Source: UBA6197 sp047638075
Lineage (GTDB): Bacteria > Pseudomonadota > Alphaproteobacteria > Rhodobacterales > Rhodobacteraceae
Assembly: GCF_047638075.1 (NCBI RefSeq)
Contig: NZ_JBLJBV010000064.1
Span: forward strand, 1 to 62,989
Length of the DNA stretch: 62,989 bases
Direction of reading: 5' to 3'
Shown: piece after piece, positions 62,291-62,989 of the stretch
How the letters are laid out: each line of letters opens with the position of its first letter
Numbering within the stretch: the stretch's first letter is position 1
Position numbers and translations under genes: made by a program
Notes under the pieces: model-generated
Databases searched by the model: none
The model's input: only the letters and a program-made list of their open reading frames with translations
Told to the model about the DNA's origin: nothing

Positions 62291-62953
62291 ATGTCCAACA
62301 ATATCATAAATTTTTCGCGATCCCTCAACACTGTGAATTCGAAACCTGCGGCTCAGGTGCTGCCACATCATGTTCCGGGCGCCTCCAATGGCTTGAACAA
62401 TAAATTCCCGCAAATCCCACCTCACAGTACGTCTGATGGTCGCCGCAAGAAAGACGCCAAATCTCGCAGTATCGAGCCTAACATTCAAGAGATGCCCGGC
62501 GAAACTGGAGGACACTCTTACCGTGTGCAGATCCGCAAGTCCGCCAGTGGCCAAAGCTTCAGCTTCACAAGAACGTTTTCGAAACTCTCCATGGCAAGGA
62601 AATGGAAGAAACGGAAGCTCGCGGAGATCGAGTTCGATGGCGTGGAGATGGTGGCGAAGAATGGCGACACGGTCGCCGACGCGATTACGGCAAGATTGGC
62701 AGTGTACAAATATTTGGGACGCTCCGCACGCCAGCAGCTGAATTGGCTGAAAGCAAGCGACTTCGGCAAACAGAAGCTGTCCGATCTTTCCCTAATTGCC
62801 TTGACCGACCTCGCAAATGACATGCTCAACGATGAGCGGCAGCCACAGACGGTGGCCGGATACCCGACCGTCATCGGCCACGAACGCTTCAGCGAGCTGA
62901 TCGAGAAGGCGAAGGAAGAGAATGGCGTTACCCGCAAGCTTGTCTTATGCTGA
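62291..62953 (+). CDS. Tyrosine-recombinase N-terminal part, truncated
   Basis: 220 residues, stop at 62953. The segment HSYRVQIRKSASGQSFSFTR, TFSKLSMARKWKKRKLAEIE resembles the arm-binding start of phage-type integrases; VADAITARLAVYKYLGRSAR, LNWLKASDFGKQKLSDLSLI and TDLANDML resemble the core-binding SAM-like domain. The catalytic R-H-R-Y part is absent; the C-terminus after QPQTVAGYP is unlike integrases. Probably a broken dusA-associated integrase, or an N-terminal-only derivative. Confidence 0.5.
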   Translation: MSNNIINFSRSLNTVNSKPAAQVLPHHVPGASNGLNNKFPQIPPHSTSDGRRKKDAKSRSIEPNIQEMPGETGGHSYRVQIRKSASGQSFSFTRTFSKLSMARKWKKRKLAEIEFDGVEMVAKNGDTVADAITARLAVYKYLGRSARQQLNWLKASDFGKQKLSDLSLIALTDLANDMLNDERQPQTVAGYPTVIGHERFSELIEKAKEENGVTRKLVLC

Positions 62954-62989
62954 ACCCGGCTCCTACAGTATGAAGGAGCCACTGCCCGC

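Overview
The window looks like a chromosomal segment of an alphaproteobacterium of the Rhodobacterales. Support for this: GC-rich coding sequence, gene-transfer-agent-like phage genes, a ccmABCDG block next to yajC-secD-secF, and Tat-exported copper and sulfite enzymes typical of that group. I cannot name the genus. The left 27.7 kb is accessory DNA ending at the 3' end of a tRNA-Ser(GCU). The middle and right parts are mostly chromosomal housekeeping genes, interrupted by an insertion-sequence scrapyard (47.9-50.5 kb). The right edge begins another integrated element beside dusA.

Layout. 1-1057: wrecked IS3-family element. 1055-1434: stumps of a phage tail gene and of a metal P-type ATPase. 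1518-8342: copper block 1 (multicopper oxidase, small membrane proteins, DUF305, DUF302, TVP38-type membrane protein, CopA ATPase, DUF411). 8369-11474: remnant of a GTA/prophage tail-lysis region in which three genes are fused into one open frame. 11.96-12.11 kb: a degenerate copy of the sequence that flanks the tRNA-Ser. 12323-13938: RcnR/CsoR-type repressor plus NreB-like exporter behind a perfect dyad operator. 13983-15592: chromate transporter overlapping a CueR gene. 15884-22749: copper block 2, paralogous to block 1, with CopZ and two cytochromes c added. 22935-27330: tail-fibre gene, then a defence-type cluster (stump of hsdM, hsdS, a HEPN-like protein, TcmP and its DUF5131 partner).

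28335-34312 encodes a pentahaem cytochrome, an ApbE flavin transferase, a PepSY-flavodoxin-FNR membrane reductase, DUF2271 and PepSY proteins and a haemerythrin-like protein; together they look like an envelope electron-transfer module. 34574-43397 has sulfite dehydrogenase and its cytochrome, catalase, gamma-glutamyltransferase, a DUF1989 protein, a drug exporter and an AhpD-like protein. 43585-47606 has an EamA transporter and ileS. After the IS scrapyard come a RES/Xre toxin-antitoxin pair, cytochrome c maturation genes, the Sec auxiliary genes, an M20 peptidase, mazG, a TauE/SafE exporter and dusA.

The most unusual signal is a family of 39-46 bp hairpin elements: a conserved 10-base left flank, a self-complementary core whose sequence varies while pairing is kept, and a conserved 14-base right flank. 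I find eight copies, plus two copies of a second hairpin family. All ten lie inside transposase genes of IS3- or IS630-type elements, and I saw none in the other roughly 60 kb. Several are inserted in frame as 14 codons. No gene in the window obviously mobilises them.
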